Below, piece after piece: positions 32,886 through 40,823 of a stretch of 64,000 nt of DNA (positions within the stretch are counted from its first letter, which is position 1; each line of letters begins with the position of its first letter). A program made the translations under genes and the position numbers. The notes below the pieces were generated by a model. That model did no database searches. It was given only the letters and a program-made list of their open reading frames with translations, and was not told where the DNA came from. The stretch comes from Deltaproteobacteria bacterium (GTDB lineage: Bacteria; Myxococcota_A; Polyangia; Polyangiales; JADJMO01). The stretch spans positions 1 through 64,000 of the forward strand of contig JACPFM010000159.1 in NCBI GenBank assembly GCA_016182965.1, given 5' to 3'.

Positions 32886-33554
32886 TCAGCGCACGATGAA
32901 CGGGGCGATCACCGCCGTCACCACGCCGGCCACCACCATGGCGACGCCGGCGGACGCGCCGCGCGTCTCGCCCTCGCGCAGCGACTGCGCGGTGCCCACG
33001 CCGTGCGCCGCGGTGCCCATCGCGAGCCCGCGCGCGACGTCGCCCTGCACGCGCAACCGATCGAGCACCCACGGCCCGACCGCCGCGCCGAACACGCCGA
33101 CCAGCACCACGATCGCGGCGGTGATGGTGGGGACGCCGCCGAGGCGCTCGGCGATCGGCATGGCGATCGGCGTGGTCACCGACTTCGGCGTGATCGTGGC
33201 GACGAGCGTCGGCGAGAGCCCGACCGCCCGCGAGAGGAGCATCGCCGACAGGGCGCCGACGATCGCGCCGACCGCCACCGCGAGCACCGCGCGCAGGTGC
33301 GCCCGCAGCAGCGCCCGCCGACGGGCGAGCGGCACCGCGAGGGCGAGCGTCGCCGGTCCGAGGAGGAACCGCAGCGGCATCGTCCCGCGCTCGTACGCGC
33401 CGAGGTCGCCGAGGCGCGTCGAGAGCACCGCCGCGAGCAGCACGCTCGATGCGAGGATGGGCAGCGTCAGCAGCGAGCGCCGGCGCGCGTGCAGGCGCAC
33501 GAAGGCGACGTACGCCGCGATCGTCACCGGCGCGCCGATCCAGAGCCAGATCAT
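32886..33554 (-). CDS. lrgB: LrgB/CidB-family membrane protein
   Basis: This 222-residue inner-membrane protein has about six to seven hydrophobic segments. The family core is LVATITPKSVTTPIAMPIAERLGG and the later GTAAHGVGTAQSL (each shown in part), both diagnostic for LrgB/YohK. In other bacteria LrgAB functions in pyruvate or small-acid transport and in control of murein hydrolases. The ATG overlaps the stop of lrgA by 4 bases (ATGA). Confidence 0.9.
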   Translation of the reverse strand: MIWLWIGAPVTIAAYVAFVRLHARRRSLLTLPILASSVLLAAVLSTRLGDLGAYERGTMPLRFLLGPATLALAVPLARRRALLRAHLRAVLAVAVGAIVGALSAMLLSRAVGLSPTLVATITPKSVTTPIAMPIAERLGGVPTITAAIVVLVGVFGAAVGPWVLDRLRVQGDVARGLAMGTAAHGVGTAQSLREGETRGASAGVAMVVAGVVTAVIAPFIVR

Positions 33555-33898
33555 CGTCGCTCCCAGCGCGAGGCGAGCGCGCCGGTGACCGAGAGGACCA
33601 GCACGGTGGTGACCGTGCTCACCAGCGCGAGCAGCCCGATCTCGCGCCAGCCCAGCTGGGTGCGCAGCGCCACGACGGCGGCGGGCACGAAGAAGAGGCC
33701 GAGGTTGGCGAGCAGCACGTCGGCGCCGTCCTCGACCCACCGCAGCGGGAGGACGTCGGTCAACAGCAGCACCGCGAGGACGACCGCGCCGATCACGCCG
33801 CCCGGGATGGGCGACGAGAGCGCGCGCGCCGCGCGGTCGAAGGCGACGAACGCGACGCCGAGGGCCAGGATCTGCGCGAGGACGCGCGAGAGCTTCAC
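33551..33898 (-). CDS. lrgA: LrgA/CidA-family holin-like protein
   Basis: This 115-residue membrane protein has four hydrophobic segments. PIPGGVIGAVVLAVLLLTDVLPL (shown in part) and the charged loop before FFVPAAVV are typical of LrgA/CidA. Together with LrgB, encoded directly downstream with an ATGA overlap, it forms the usual two-gene operon. No LytSR regulator is adjacent. Confidence 0.9.
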   Translation of the reverse strand: MKLSRVLAQILALGVAFVAFDRAARALSSPIPGGVIGAVVLAVLLLTDVLPLRWVEDGADVLLANLGLFFVPAAVVALRTQLGWREIGLLALVSTVTTVLVLSVTGALASRWERR

Positions 33899-33920
33899 GC
33901 GCGCATCCTAACGCCTCGGG

Positions 33921-34877
33921 CTATCGCGCGGGCAGCGGCGCGCCGGCCTCGCCGACCCACACGCGCTTCACCTCGAACCCGATGAGGTTCGACACGTAGA
34001 GCCAGTCGCCGAAGGCGCCGACGCCGAACGCGCCGTTGGCCGGCAGCTTGAACTTCGAGCCTGGGGCGACGACCGTCGTCTTGCCCTCGCGGGCGCGGAG
34101 CACGCCGAGACCGCTGCAGACGAGGTACAGATCGCCGGACGCGCCCACCGCGAGGCCGTCGACGTTCTCGACGCCGTCGATCGCCACCGCCGGCGCCTCG
34201 TAGCCGCCGTCGGCCTTGCGCGCGAGCGACCACACCTTCTTGCCGCTCCACGACGCGACGTAGAGCGTCTTGCCGTCACGCGAGAACGCGAGGCCGTTCG
34301 GGTACACGATCGCGTCGGTGACCAGCGCGACCCCGGTGCCGTCGGCGTTGGCGCGATAGAGCTTGTTGCCGGCGCTGTCGCTGAAGACGAGCGAGTCGTC
34401 GGGCGCGATCGCGACGAAGTTGGTCAGCTTGAACGAGGTCGTCGCGGACGGCCCGACGAGGACCGACTTGTTCCCCGCCTTGTCGATGCGCCACAGCACG
34501 CCGGGCATGTCGGACTTGCCGACGTCGCCTTCGCCCTTGCCGCAGGCGATCATTTCGCCGTCGGCGCGCGCGGCGATCCCGAGCACGCCGGGCACGTCGA
34601 CCCACTTCTCGAACGTGCCGTCGGGCCGCACGCGGAGGATCTTGTCGCCCGCCCCGACGTAGAGCACCGGCGCGCCGTCGCGCGTGCCGAAGGCGATGCC
34701 CTCGCTGGTCGCCTCGATCTCGGCGAAGGACTCGACGTCGCCGACCTGCGGCGGCGGCGCGTCGACGGCCGCGTCGACCCCGGCCTCGCTCGGGGCGGCC
34801 GGATCGGAGGACGAGGAGCACGCGATCAGGAGCACGACGAGCGGCAGGAGGGAGCGACGCACGGCCCCATCATCCAC
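33921..34877 (-). CDS. SMP-30/NHL-like beta-propeller lipoprotein
   Basis: This is a 318-residue lipoprotein: signal peptide ending LLIAC, then SSSSDP and an Asp/Ala-rich linker. The domain from about residue 45 has SMP-30/gluconolactonase-like blades (GIAFGTRDGAPVLYVG, VYPNGLAFSRDGKTLYVASW, VDGLAVGASGDLYLVCS). SMP-30 enzymes bind one divalent metal and hydrolyse lactones, and the NGLAFS segment is the expected region, but the full metal site cannot be confirmed by eye. The frame starts GTG at 34877; a GTG at 34862 is an alternative giving a more usual signal peptide. Confidence 0.75.
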   Translation of the reverse strand: MDDGAVRRSLLPLVVLLIACSSSSDPAAPSEAGVDAAVDAPPPQVGDVESFAEIEATSEGIAFGTRDGAPVLYVGAGDKILRVRPDGTFEKWVDVPGVLGIAARADGEMIACGKGEGDVGKSDMPGVLWRIDKAGNKSVLVGPSATTSFKLTNFVAIAPDDSLVFSDSAGNKLYRANADGTGVALVTDAIVYPNGLAFSRDGKTLYVASWSGKKVWSLARKADGGYEAPAVAIDGVENVDGLAVGASGDLYLVCSGLGVLRAREGKTTVVAPGSKFKLPANGAFGVGAFGDWLYVSNLIGFEVKRVWVGEAGAPLPAR

Positions 34878-34904
34878 CAGGATCGGGTCGCGGTGGTAAC
34901 TCCG

Positions 34905-36074
34905 TCAGGCGGCCCGCCGGTGCCTCCTCGCGGCGGCGGCGGCGGCGGCGACGGCGCGGAGCGAGGTCTCGAGCTTCTCGGTCAGCGACGGCTGCGCCGA
35001 AGCCGCCCGGGCCTGTGCCTGCAGGAGGGCGAGGGTGAAGCGCTCTGCCTCGTCGAGACCGTGCGCGCCGGACTCCCGGCGATCGGCGCGCACGTGCGAG
35101 ATGGTACCGGCGAGGTAGGCCTCGAGCACGGCCGGGTGGACGTACGACTTGCGGCACACGCTCGGCGTGTTGCCGAGGCGCCTCGAGACGTCCTCGATGA
35201 CGCGCACGATCTGTCGCTTGCCCTTGGTCTTGTTCGGGCAGGCCGGGCAGCTTCGGAGGGCCTCGGCGGCGAGGACGGTGCCGCCCCACGTGCGGAAGTC
35301 CTTGGCGGTGACGTCGCGCCCGGCGAGCGCGCGCAGGTAGTCGTTCACGTCGCCCGAGGTGATGGCGTGCCCGACGCCGGTGTCGTCGACGTAGGTGAAG
35401 AGCTCCTGACCGGGGATGTCCATGCAGCGTCGCACCACGCGCGCGACGCGACGATCGCGGACGGTCACGCTGTGGTGCTTGCCGCTCTTGCCGCGGAACG
35501 ACAGGCGCACGGCCTGACCGTGGACGGCCACGTGGCGCGTCTCGAGGGTGGTCAGGCCGAACGAGTGGTTCTTGCGCGCGTACTCCTCGTTGCCGACGCG
35601 GATGCGCGTCTGCTCGAGGAGCGTGACCACCAGGGCGAGCACGCGCTCGCGGCACATGCCGGGGCGCGCGAGATCCTCGGCGCAGCGCGCGCGGATCCGC
35701 GGCAGCGTGTGGGCGAACGCGACCATGTGCTCGTACTTCACCGCGTCGCGCACCTCGCGCCAGCGCGGATGGTAGCGGTACTGCTTGCGCAACTTGGCGT
35801 CGCGCGCGGTCGCTTGCACGTGACCGCGCGGATCGGTCGTGATCCACACGTCGGTGTACGCGGGGGGGATGGCCAGTGCGCGGATCCGTCGCAGGGTCTC
35901 CTCGTCGCGGACCGGGCGGCCGTCGGGCCCGAGGTAGCGGAAGCCCTTGCCGGAGCGGACGCGGCGGATGCCCGGGCGATCGTCGGCGACGTAATGGAGC
36001 CCTGCGGCACGCGCCGACGCTGCGACGCCGCCGAGCTCGTCGGCGATCGTCCCCGCGTCCGGTCGAGCCTCCAT
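34905..36074 (-). CDS. DNA topoisomerase IB (poxvirus type)
   Basis: This 389-residue enzyme relaxes supercoiled DNA by transient 3'-phosphotyrosyl cleavage. The N-terminal domain has RRVRSGKGFRYLGPDG, and the catalytic domain has RGKSGKHH (Arg/Lys of the active site), KDFRTWGGT (second Arg region) and the nucleophilic Tyr in CRKSYVHPAVLEAY. The tail after residue 330 is Ala/Arg-rich and probably disordered. The length matches bacterial homologues. It is a single gene with about 55 bases to the downstream end of the Ser/Thr kinase gene. It probably functions as an accessory relaxase. Confidence 0.95.
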   Translation of the reverse strand: MEARPDAGTIADELGGVAASARAAGLHYVADDRPGIRRVRSGKGFRYLGPDGRPVRDEETLRRIRALAIPPAYTDVWITTDPRGHVQATARDAKLRKQYRYHPRWREVRDAVKYEHMVAFAHTLPRIRARCAEDLARPGMCRERVLALVVTLLEQTRIRVGNEEYARKNHSFGLTTLETRHVAVHGQAVRLSFRGKSGKHHSVTVRDRRVARVVRRCMDIPGQELFTYVDDTGVGHAITSGDVNDYLRALAGRDVTAKDFRTWGGTVLAAEALRSCPACPNKTKGKRQIVRVIEDVSRRLGNTPSVCRKSYVHPAVLEAYLAGTISHVRADRRESGAHGLDEAERFTLALLQAQARAASAQPSLTEKLETSLRAVAAAAAAARRHRRAA

Positions 36075-36128
36075 GCCCGGCCGTTCAGAGCGAGCGACGT
36101 GCCACTCCGGCGCGCTATTTCGGGGTGT

Positions 36129-37733
36129 CTACGGCCGCGGCACGCCGACGGGCCATGCGTCGATGCTGCCGCCGGCGAGGTGCCGCGTGATCCCGAGCGC
36201 GTAGAGGAGCGGCTCGACGACGTCGCGCGGGGCGACGGCGGCCTCGAGCAGCTGCCCGAACGACAGCTCGAACTCGACCGCCGCGTCGAGCGCCTGTCGC
36301 TCGACCGAGGACAGACCGAAACGCGCCGGCGCCGCGGCCGGGTGCAGCGTGATGGGACGATCGCCGAGGCGCTCGAGCGAGGCGCGCATGCGCGTGCGGA
36401 ACGCCGGCTGACCGCGCAGCCGACGGGTGCTGGTGAGGATGGCGTCGAGCGGCTCGACCCGCGTCCACGAGGCGCCGAGCGTCTCGCGCAGCCGATCGTC
36501 GATGTAGAAGCGGTAGGTGACCTCGGCCGGCATGCGGGCGATGCGGGCGAGGGGACCGAGCATCGGATCGTCGCTCGCCGCCGCGCTGCGGCGCACGGGC
36601 GAGCCGGCGAGGAACTCGACGATCTCGCGCGCGTCGCCGTGCGACACCACCAGCGCGCCGTCGAGCTCGCGCGCGAGCACGTGCACGAGCAGGTGCGGCA
36701 GCGGCGTCTCGAGGAAGGTCCCGCGGGCGTCGGGCGGGCGACCCGAGGCGACGATGGTGCCGCTCGAGATCAGCGGCGTCGCGTCGGCGAGGCCGTCGTC
36801 GGTGGCGTCATCGGGCAGCGGGGGCGCCGTGAGGCGAGCCTCCTCGCGGAGCCGCAGCGCGCGGAGCGCCGCGCGCATCGACCGCACGTCCGGCCAGCGG
36901 TCTTCGCGCTGGAACGCGAGAGCCCGATCGACCAGGGCGGCGACGTCGGCGGGGACGCCCTCGGCCTCGAGCTTGGGCGCGGCCTGCGTGGCGGCGAGGA
37001 ACAGCGACTCGTCGTGCGTGCGCCCGCGGTGCAGGCGCTTGCCGGTGAGGATGGTGAAGAGGACCGCGCCGACGCCGAACACGTCGAGGCGCACGTCCTC
37101 CTCGACGAGCCCGGCGACCTGCTCCGGCGCCATGAACGACGGCGTGCCGAGCATCAGCTCGGGGGCGGCGCCGATCTCGTCACAGCGGGCGATCCCGAAG
37201 TCGACCATCCGGATGGGGCGGCCGGGGCTCCAGAGGATGTTCGCCGTCTTGACGTCGCGATGGAGCACGCCGCGTTCGTGACAGGCCTCGAGGAAATCGA
37301 GGACCTCCTCGCCGATGCGCAGCGAAGGGACCAGGGGCAGCTTGCCGCCGAGGCGGCGGCGCACCGCCTCGAGGTTCTCGCCCTCCACCAGCTCGAGCAG
37401 CAGCGCGGCGTCTCCCTCTCCCGTGCTCCCGGCGAGCTCGATGGGCACCCGTGCCGGGTGGACGATGCGGTCGGCGAGGTCCTTCTCCTGGAGGAAGCGC
37501 GCCCGCACCCGCTCGTCGCCGCCGATCTCGCGGTCGAGGAGCTTGAGCGCGACCTTGCGACCATCGCGGTCGCTCGCCGCGTAGACGCGCGCCATCCCGC
37601 CGGTGCCCACGATGGTCTCGACGCGGAGATCGACGTTCCGACCGCTGGTGGCGCATCGCACCGTCACGGCTCCGCCGAGCCGCGCGTCGCCCGTGGGCTT
37701 CGGCGCGTCGCTCGGCCGGACTACGGGGTACAT
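36129..37733 (-). CDS. Ser/Thr protein kinase with unrecognised C-terminal region
   Basis: This is a 534-residue cytosolic kinase with all catalytic elements: glycine loop IVGTGGMARV (41-50), ATP-lysine VALK (Lys64), HRDVKTANIL (148-157), DFG (168-170) and MAPEQ. After about residue 315 comes a region of about 220 residues, without a membrane segment, that contains LPHLLVHVLARELDGALVVSHGD; this resembles DUF4388/PATAN-like regulatory segments found in myxobacterial signalling proteins. It therefore looks like a kinase with a C-terminal regulatory or interaction part. The start chosen is the ATG at 37733; one at 37760 would add nine residues. Confidence 0.85.
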   Translation of the reverse strand: MYPVVRPSDAPKPTGDARLGGAVTVRCATSGRNVDLRVETIVGTGGMARVYAASDRDGRKVALKLLDREIGGDERVRARFLQEKDLADRIVHPARVPIELAGSTGEGDAALLLELVEGENLEAVRRRLGGKLPLVPSLRIGEEVLDFLEACHERGVLHRDVKTANILWSPGRPIRMVDFGIARCDEIGAAPELMLGTPSFMAPEQVAGLVEEDVRLDVFGVGAVLFTILTGKRLHRGRTHDESLFLAATQAAPKLEAEGVPADVAALVDRALAFQREDRWPDVRSMRAALRALRLREEARLTAPPLPDDATDDGLADATPLISSGTIVASGRPPDARGTFLETPLPHLLVHVLARELDGALVVSHGDAREIVEFLAGSPVRRSAAASDDPMLGPLARIARMPAEVTYRFYIDDRLRETLGASWTRVEPLDAILTSTRRLRGQPAFRTRMRASLERLGDRPITLHPAAAPARFGLSSVERQALDAAVEFELSFGQLLEAAVAPRDVVEPLLYALGITRHLAGGSIDAWPVGVPRP

Positions 37734-37799
37734 CGCGCCGGACTTGCTAGCGCGGAACACCCCCGCGAGCCAAGACCCGCCGCGTCAGGAACGTGTGTC

Positions 37800-38111
37800 T
37801 CACGGGGGTGACCTCGGGCCGCCGCCGATCGAGGGGCGGACGCCGCCGCTGCCGAGGTCCACCTTCAGGCTCAGCACTCCGAACGACAGCGTGATCGCGC
37901 CGTCGGTCCGACCGCGCACCTTGCGCGCGCGACCGGCGACGCCGACGCCGCCGCCCTTGCCCTGCAGCTGCTCGACCGCGACGCTCGGTCCGAGCTCGAG
38001 GCGTCCGGCGAGCGAGAGGTTCTCGAACGACAGCGGCCCGCGCGCCCAGTCGGGGATGGTGTCCTTCGCCGCGAGGACGTGCACGAGCGGTCGACCGTCG
38101 CGCGCGCGCAC
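37800..38111 (-). pseudogene. Short beta-rich C-terminal remnant
   Basis: About 103 codons from a GTG at 38111 read as regular strand-forming sequence with alternating hydrophobics (PLSFENLSLAGRLELGPSVA, VEQLQGKGGGVGVAGRAR, LKVDLGSGGVRP). It resembles the C-terminal part of AsmA-like or DUF748-like repeat proteins, which are normally far longer. AAGAGG lies 8 bases ahead of the GTG, so it could be translated. It is bounded upstream by the GreA/B promoter region. A truncated remnant seems likelier than an intact small gene. Confidence 0.35.
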
Positions 38112-38183
38112 GGTGAACACCTCTTGGCCTGTCCACTCGTCGTTTCGATGACTGCGCGAGCGGGTCGTGGCATCGTCCAGGAG

Positions 38184-38756
38184 ATGTCGAAGGCGTTCGT
38201 GAAGGAGGGGGGCGAAGAGCCGGGCGCTGACACGGGCGAAGAGGCGGGCGACGACGCGGCGGCCACCCGAGGCTCGCCGTACATCACGCCGGCCGGGTTC
38301 CGCCGCCTGCAGCAGGAGCTCGAGCACCTGTGGCGCGTCGAGCGCCCGAAGGTGACCCACGAGGTCGCCGTCGCCGCCGCCCAGGGCGATCGCTCCGAGA
38401 ACGCCGAGTACATCTACGGCAAGAAGCGCCTGCGCGAGATCGATCGCCGCGTGCGCTTCCTGAGCAAGCGCCTCGACGTGGTGCAGGTCGTCGAGCCCTC
38501 GAAGGAGCAGGAGGGCAAGGTCTTCTTCGGCGCGTGGGTGACCATCGAGGACGAGGACGGCCACGAGGCCACCTACCGCATCGTCGGCACCGACGAGCCC
38601 GACGCGAAGCTCGGGTGGATCAGCGTCGAGTCGCCGGTCGCGCGGGCGCTGCTCGGAAAGCGCGCGGGCGACGTGGTGACCGTCCGGAGGCCCAAGGGCG
38701 AGACGGAGGTGACGGTCGTCGCGATCGCCTATCGCGATCCGAAGGCCCGAGGCTGA
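38184..38756 (+). CDS. GreA/GreB-family transcription elongation factor
   Basis: This 190-residue protein rescues backtracked RNA polymerase by stimulating transcript cleavage. After the MSKAFVKEGGEEPG opening typical of GreB-like proteins and an acidic spacer come the coiled-coil domain (SPYITPAGFRRLQQELEHLW, VAAAQGDRSENAEYIYGKK with the acidic tip residues DRSENAEY) and the FKBP-like C-terminal domain (GAWVTIEDEDG, ISVESPVARALLGKRAGD). The acidic linker insertion of about 25 residues near the N-terminus is unusual. The start is chosen on the conserved MSKAF; an upstream ATG at 38148 is possible. Confidence 0.9.
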   Translation: MSKAFVKEGGEEPGADTGEEAGDDAAATRGSPYITPAGFRRLQQELEHLWRVERPKVTHEVAVAAAQGDRSENAEYIYGKKRLREIDRRVRFLSKRLDVVQVVEPSKEQEGKVFFGAWVTIEDEDGHEATYRIVGTDEPDAKLGWISVESPVARALLGKRAGDVVTVRRPKGETEVTVVAIAYRDPKARG

Positions 38757-38757
38757 T

Positions 38758-39615
38758 TCAGGCGACGCCGATCGCCTCGCCGTTGCGGGCGAGCCACTCG
38801 CGCGCGAGGTGGTAGTCGTCCTTCTGGGCCGGATGGAAGTCGGGCCGCAGGTAGTCGAGGAACGCGCGCAGGAACTCGCCGTTGAGCAGCACGTTGTGCT
38901 CGCGCGCCACGCGCAGCTCCTCGCGCGACGGGCGCCGGCGCTCCGGCGGCTCCTGCTTCATCAGGTGGTGGGCGCCGGCGATCCAGAAGTAGACCAGGGC
39001 CGACGACGCGCATGCGAGGCCGGCGATGCGCAGCGCGTAGCTCGGATCGACCCTCTGCAGCACGTCGAACGCGACCGACTTGTGCTCGAGCTCCTCGCAC
39101 GCGTGCCACGAGAGCAGATCGCGCATCGCCGGGTGCGCGTGCTCCGACAGCACCGGTCGCGTGAGCGCGCGCTCGGCGAACATCGCGGTGAAGTGCTCGA
39201 GCGCGACGGTGACGGCGAGGCGCAGCTTGGGCGAGCTGTTCTTCTCGATGATGCCGTAGGCGATGCGCTCGTACCACTCGACGAAGGAGCGGATCTCGTA
39301 GCCCTGCGCCACGAGCGCCTCGAAGAAGCGCTCGTGCTCCATGCCGTGGCGGACCTCCTGGCCCATGAAGCGGCGGACCTGCTCGAGCAGCTCCGGATCG
39401 TCCCACTCGCGAGCGAGGCGGTCGACGAAGTGCTTCACGCTGCGGATGAAGAAACGCTCGCCCGCCGGGAACACCAGGTTGAGGGCGTTGGCCATCGCGG
39501 TCGCGCGCGCGTTGCCCCACAGCCAGTACCGAGGGACCTCCGAGAAGCGGAAGCTCGGCTTGCGAACCTTGATCTCCGGCCGCGCGCTGGACGCGAGCTC
39601 GCGATGAGTGCTCAT
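38758..39615 (-). CDS. PF10118-type predicted metal-dependent hydrolase
   Basis: This 285-residue helical protein has the spacing of a di-metal carboxylate site: GQEVRHGMEHERF, LEHFTAMFAE and SWHACEELEHKSVAFD (EExxH). These are diagnostic of the PF10118 family, annotated as metal-dependent hydrolases though a ferritin-like oxygenase chemistry is equally possible. The ATG at 39615 follows GAGG by 6 bases. A perfect palindrome 37-52 bases upstream (39652-39667) is a probable repressor operator, most likely of a TetR-family protein not encoded in this window. Its stop lies directly against the stop of the convergent GreA/B gene. Confidence 0.8.
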   Translation of the reverse strand: MSTHRELASSARPEIKVRKPSFRFSEVPRYWLWGNARATAMANALNLVFPAGERFFIRSVKHFVDRLAREWDDPELLEQVRRFMGQEVRHGMEHERFFEALVAQGYEIRSFVEWYERIAYGIIEKNSSPKLRLAVTVALEHFTAMFAERALTRPVLSEHAHPAMRDLLSWHACEELEHKSVAFDVLQRVDPSYALRIAGLACASSALVYFWIAGAHHLMKQEPPERRRPSREELRVAREHNVLLNGEFLRAFLDYLRPDFHPAQKDDYHLAREWLARNGEAIGVA

Positions 39616-39651
39616 GGGGACCTCGGGGCGACCGCGACGCCGTGCGCGACG

Positions 39652-39667
39652 CCTACCGGACGGTAGG
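39652..39667. promoter_or_regulatory. 16-base palindromic operator candidate
   Basis: CCTACCGGACGGTAGG is an inverted repeat (CCTACCG-GA-CGGTAGG) 37 bases upstream of the PF10118 gene start, in the promoter position. TACCG-NN-CGGTA is a common core of TetR-type operators. Confidence 0.6.
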
Positions 39668-39763
39668 TCTCCGATGCACCGTGTCAACCGAGCGATCCGT
39701 CCGCGAGGTGCAGGACCAGCGGTCGTGGTCTCGGCCAGACCGCCTCGTCAGCCGCGCGGGCCC

Positions 39764-39869
39764 GGTCGAAGGTCGAAGGTCGAAGGTCCAAGGTCGAATC
39801 GAGGCCCACTGCCCCGGGGTTCCAGGGGCTCGGCCCCTGGTTCGACCTTCGACTTTTCGACCTTCGACC
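39764..39869. repeat. Heptamer cruciform: GGTCGAA arms around GC hairpin
   Basis: Five GGTCGAA units (39764-39798, one as GGTCCAA) are mirrored by four TTCGACC units (39841-39869, one as TTCGACT). Between them is a further perfect hairpin, CCAGGGGC-TCG-GCCCCTGG (39822-39840). This makes a long symmetric foldback in the 313-base gap between the PF10118 start and the M15 peptidase stop. No coding potential is seen. Confidence 0.8.
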
Positions 39870-39894
39870 AGCCGCGACGCGACTTTCAGAATCT

Positions 39895-39925
39895 CTGACG
39901 ACTGACGACTGACGACTGACGACTG
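39895..39925. repeat. ACTGACG heptamer array (inverse of CAGTCGT)
   Basis: Four tandem heptamers CTGACGA, the reverse complement of the CAGTCGT family unit, lie just downstream of the GGTCGAA cruciform and 4 bases from the stop codon of the M15 peptidase gene. Confidence 0.8.
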
Positions 39926-39928
39926 CCT

Positions 39929-40786
39929 TCACCGACAGTCGAACAGCTCCGGGCGCCACTCGAAGTGCATGGTGTCGTAGTGCCACCACCGGCCGCCCCA
40001 CACGAACCCCTCCGCCTCGAAGGCGTCGACGATCGCCTGCGGGACGACGTTCTTCCACTGCGGCTTGGCGTCGCTGCGCCAGTAGTGCCCGCGTGACGGA
40101 TCGAGGTCGACGGCGATGCCGAAGGAGTGGGTGCTCTTGCGCGTCGTGCCCGCGATGGCGCGATAGGCGAAGGTGCCGCCCATGTGCTCGAAGAACGGCG
40201 ACAGCGAAGGATCTTTGCCGACGGCGACGTCGAGCCGCGCGCGCACCTCCTCGAAGGCGGGCAGCGCGCGCCGATGCACGAGGAAGGTGTGGCCGCGCAG
40301 CTTCCACGGGACGAGCGCGGCGCGCACCTCCTTCTCCGTCGCGCCGTACGCCTCGCCGAAGAGCCGTTCGACGCGGGCGCGTCCGGGATCGTGATCGACC
40401 TGCGTCACCGGGGCGATCGGCCCTGCGCGGTAGGGGGTGGCCAGCATGTCCTCGAGATCGGGCCCGTCGAGCGTCTCGGCCGCGGTCTTCTTGCGGCCGT
40501 CGTCCCAAGCGACGCGCGCGCCGCTCGGGAGGGCGAGCACCCAGCCTTCGCCGTCGTGCAGCGGCGCGCCGACGTAATGGCGCGCGAGGCACGCGAGGCC
40601 GGGCGGCGGATCGGTCGCCGTGGCCTGCGGTGCGGCCACCGCCGAAGGCGCCGCATCCGAGCTGGAGGCGGGGGCCGGCGCGATCGACGTCGAGGGGCGC
40701 GCGGCCGCGCTCGTCGCCGTCGGCTCGCGCGCGCACGCCCCGAGCGCGGCGATCGCCAGCATCGCCAGGTCCGGGGCGCCTCGCAT
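39929..40786 (-). CDS. M15-family D,D-peptidase-like lipoprotein
   Basis: This is a 285-residue exported protein. The signal peptide ends LGAC (lipobox), followed by an Ala/Ser/Pro linker. The C-terminal domain has zinc ligands as in VanY/M15 peptidases: THSFGIAVDLD (HxxxxxxD) and the final His in WWHYDTMHFEW. Such enzymes trim peptidoglycan stem peptides in the periplasm. The start at 40786 is chosen for the signal peptide. It is divergent from the Nif3-like gene with 37 bases between starts, so the promoters must overlap. Confidence 0.85.
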   Translation of the reverse strand: MRGAPDLAMLAIAALGACAREPTATSAAARPSTSIAPAPASSSDAAPSAVAAPQATATDPPPGLACLARHYVGAPLHDGEGWVLALPSGARVAWDDGRKKTAAETLDGPDLEDMLATPYRAGPIAPVTQVDHDPGRARVERLFGEAYGATEKEVRAALVPWKLRGHTFLVHRRALPAFEEVRARLDVAVGKDPSLSPFFEHMGGTFAYRAIAGTTRKSTHSFGIAVDLDPSRGHYWRSDAKPQWKNVVPQAIVDAFEAEGFVWGGRWWHYDTMHFEWRPELFDCR

Positions 40787-40823
40787 TCCTCGATCGTACC
40801 TCCTTGGGGTAGCGTCTCGACCC

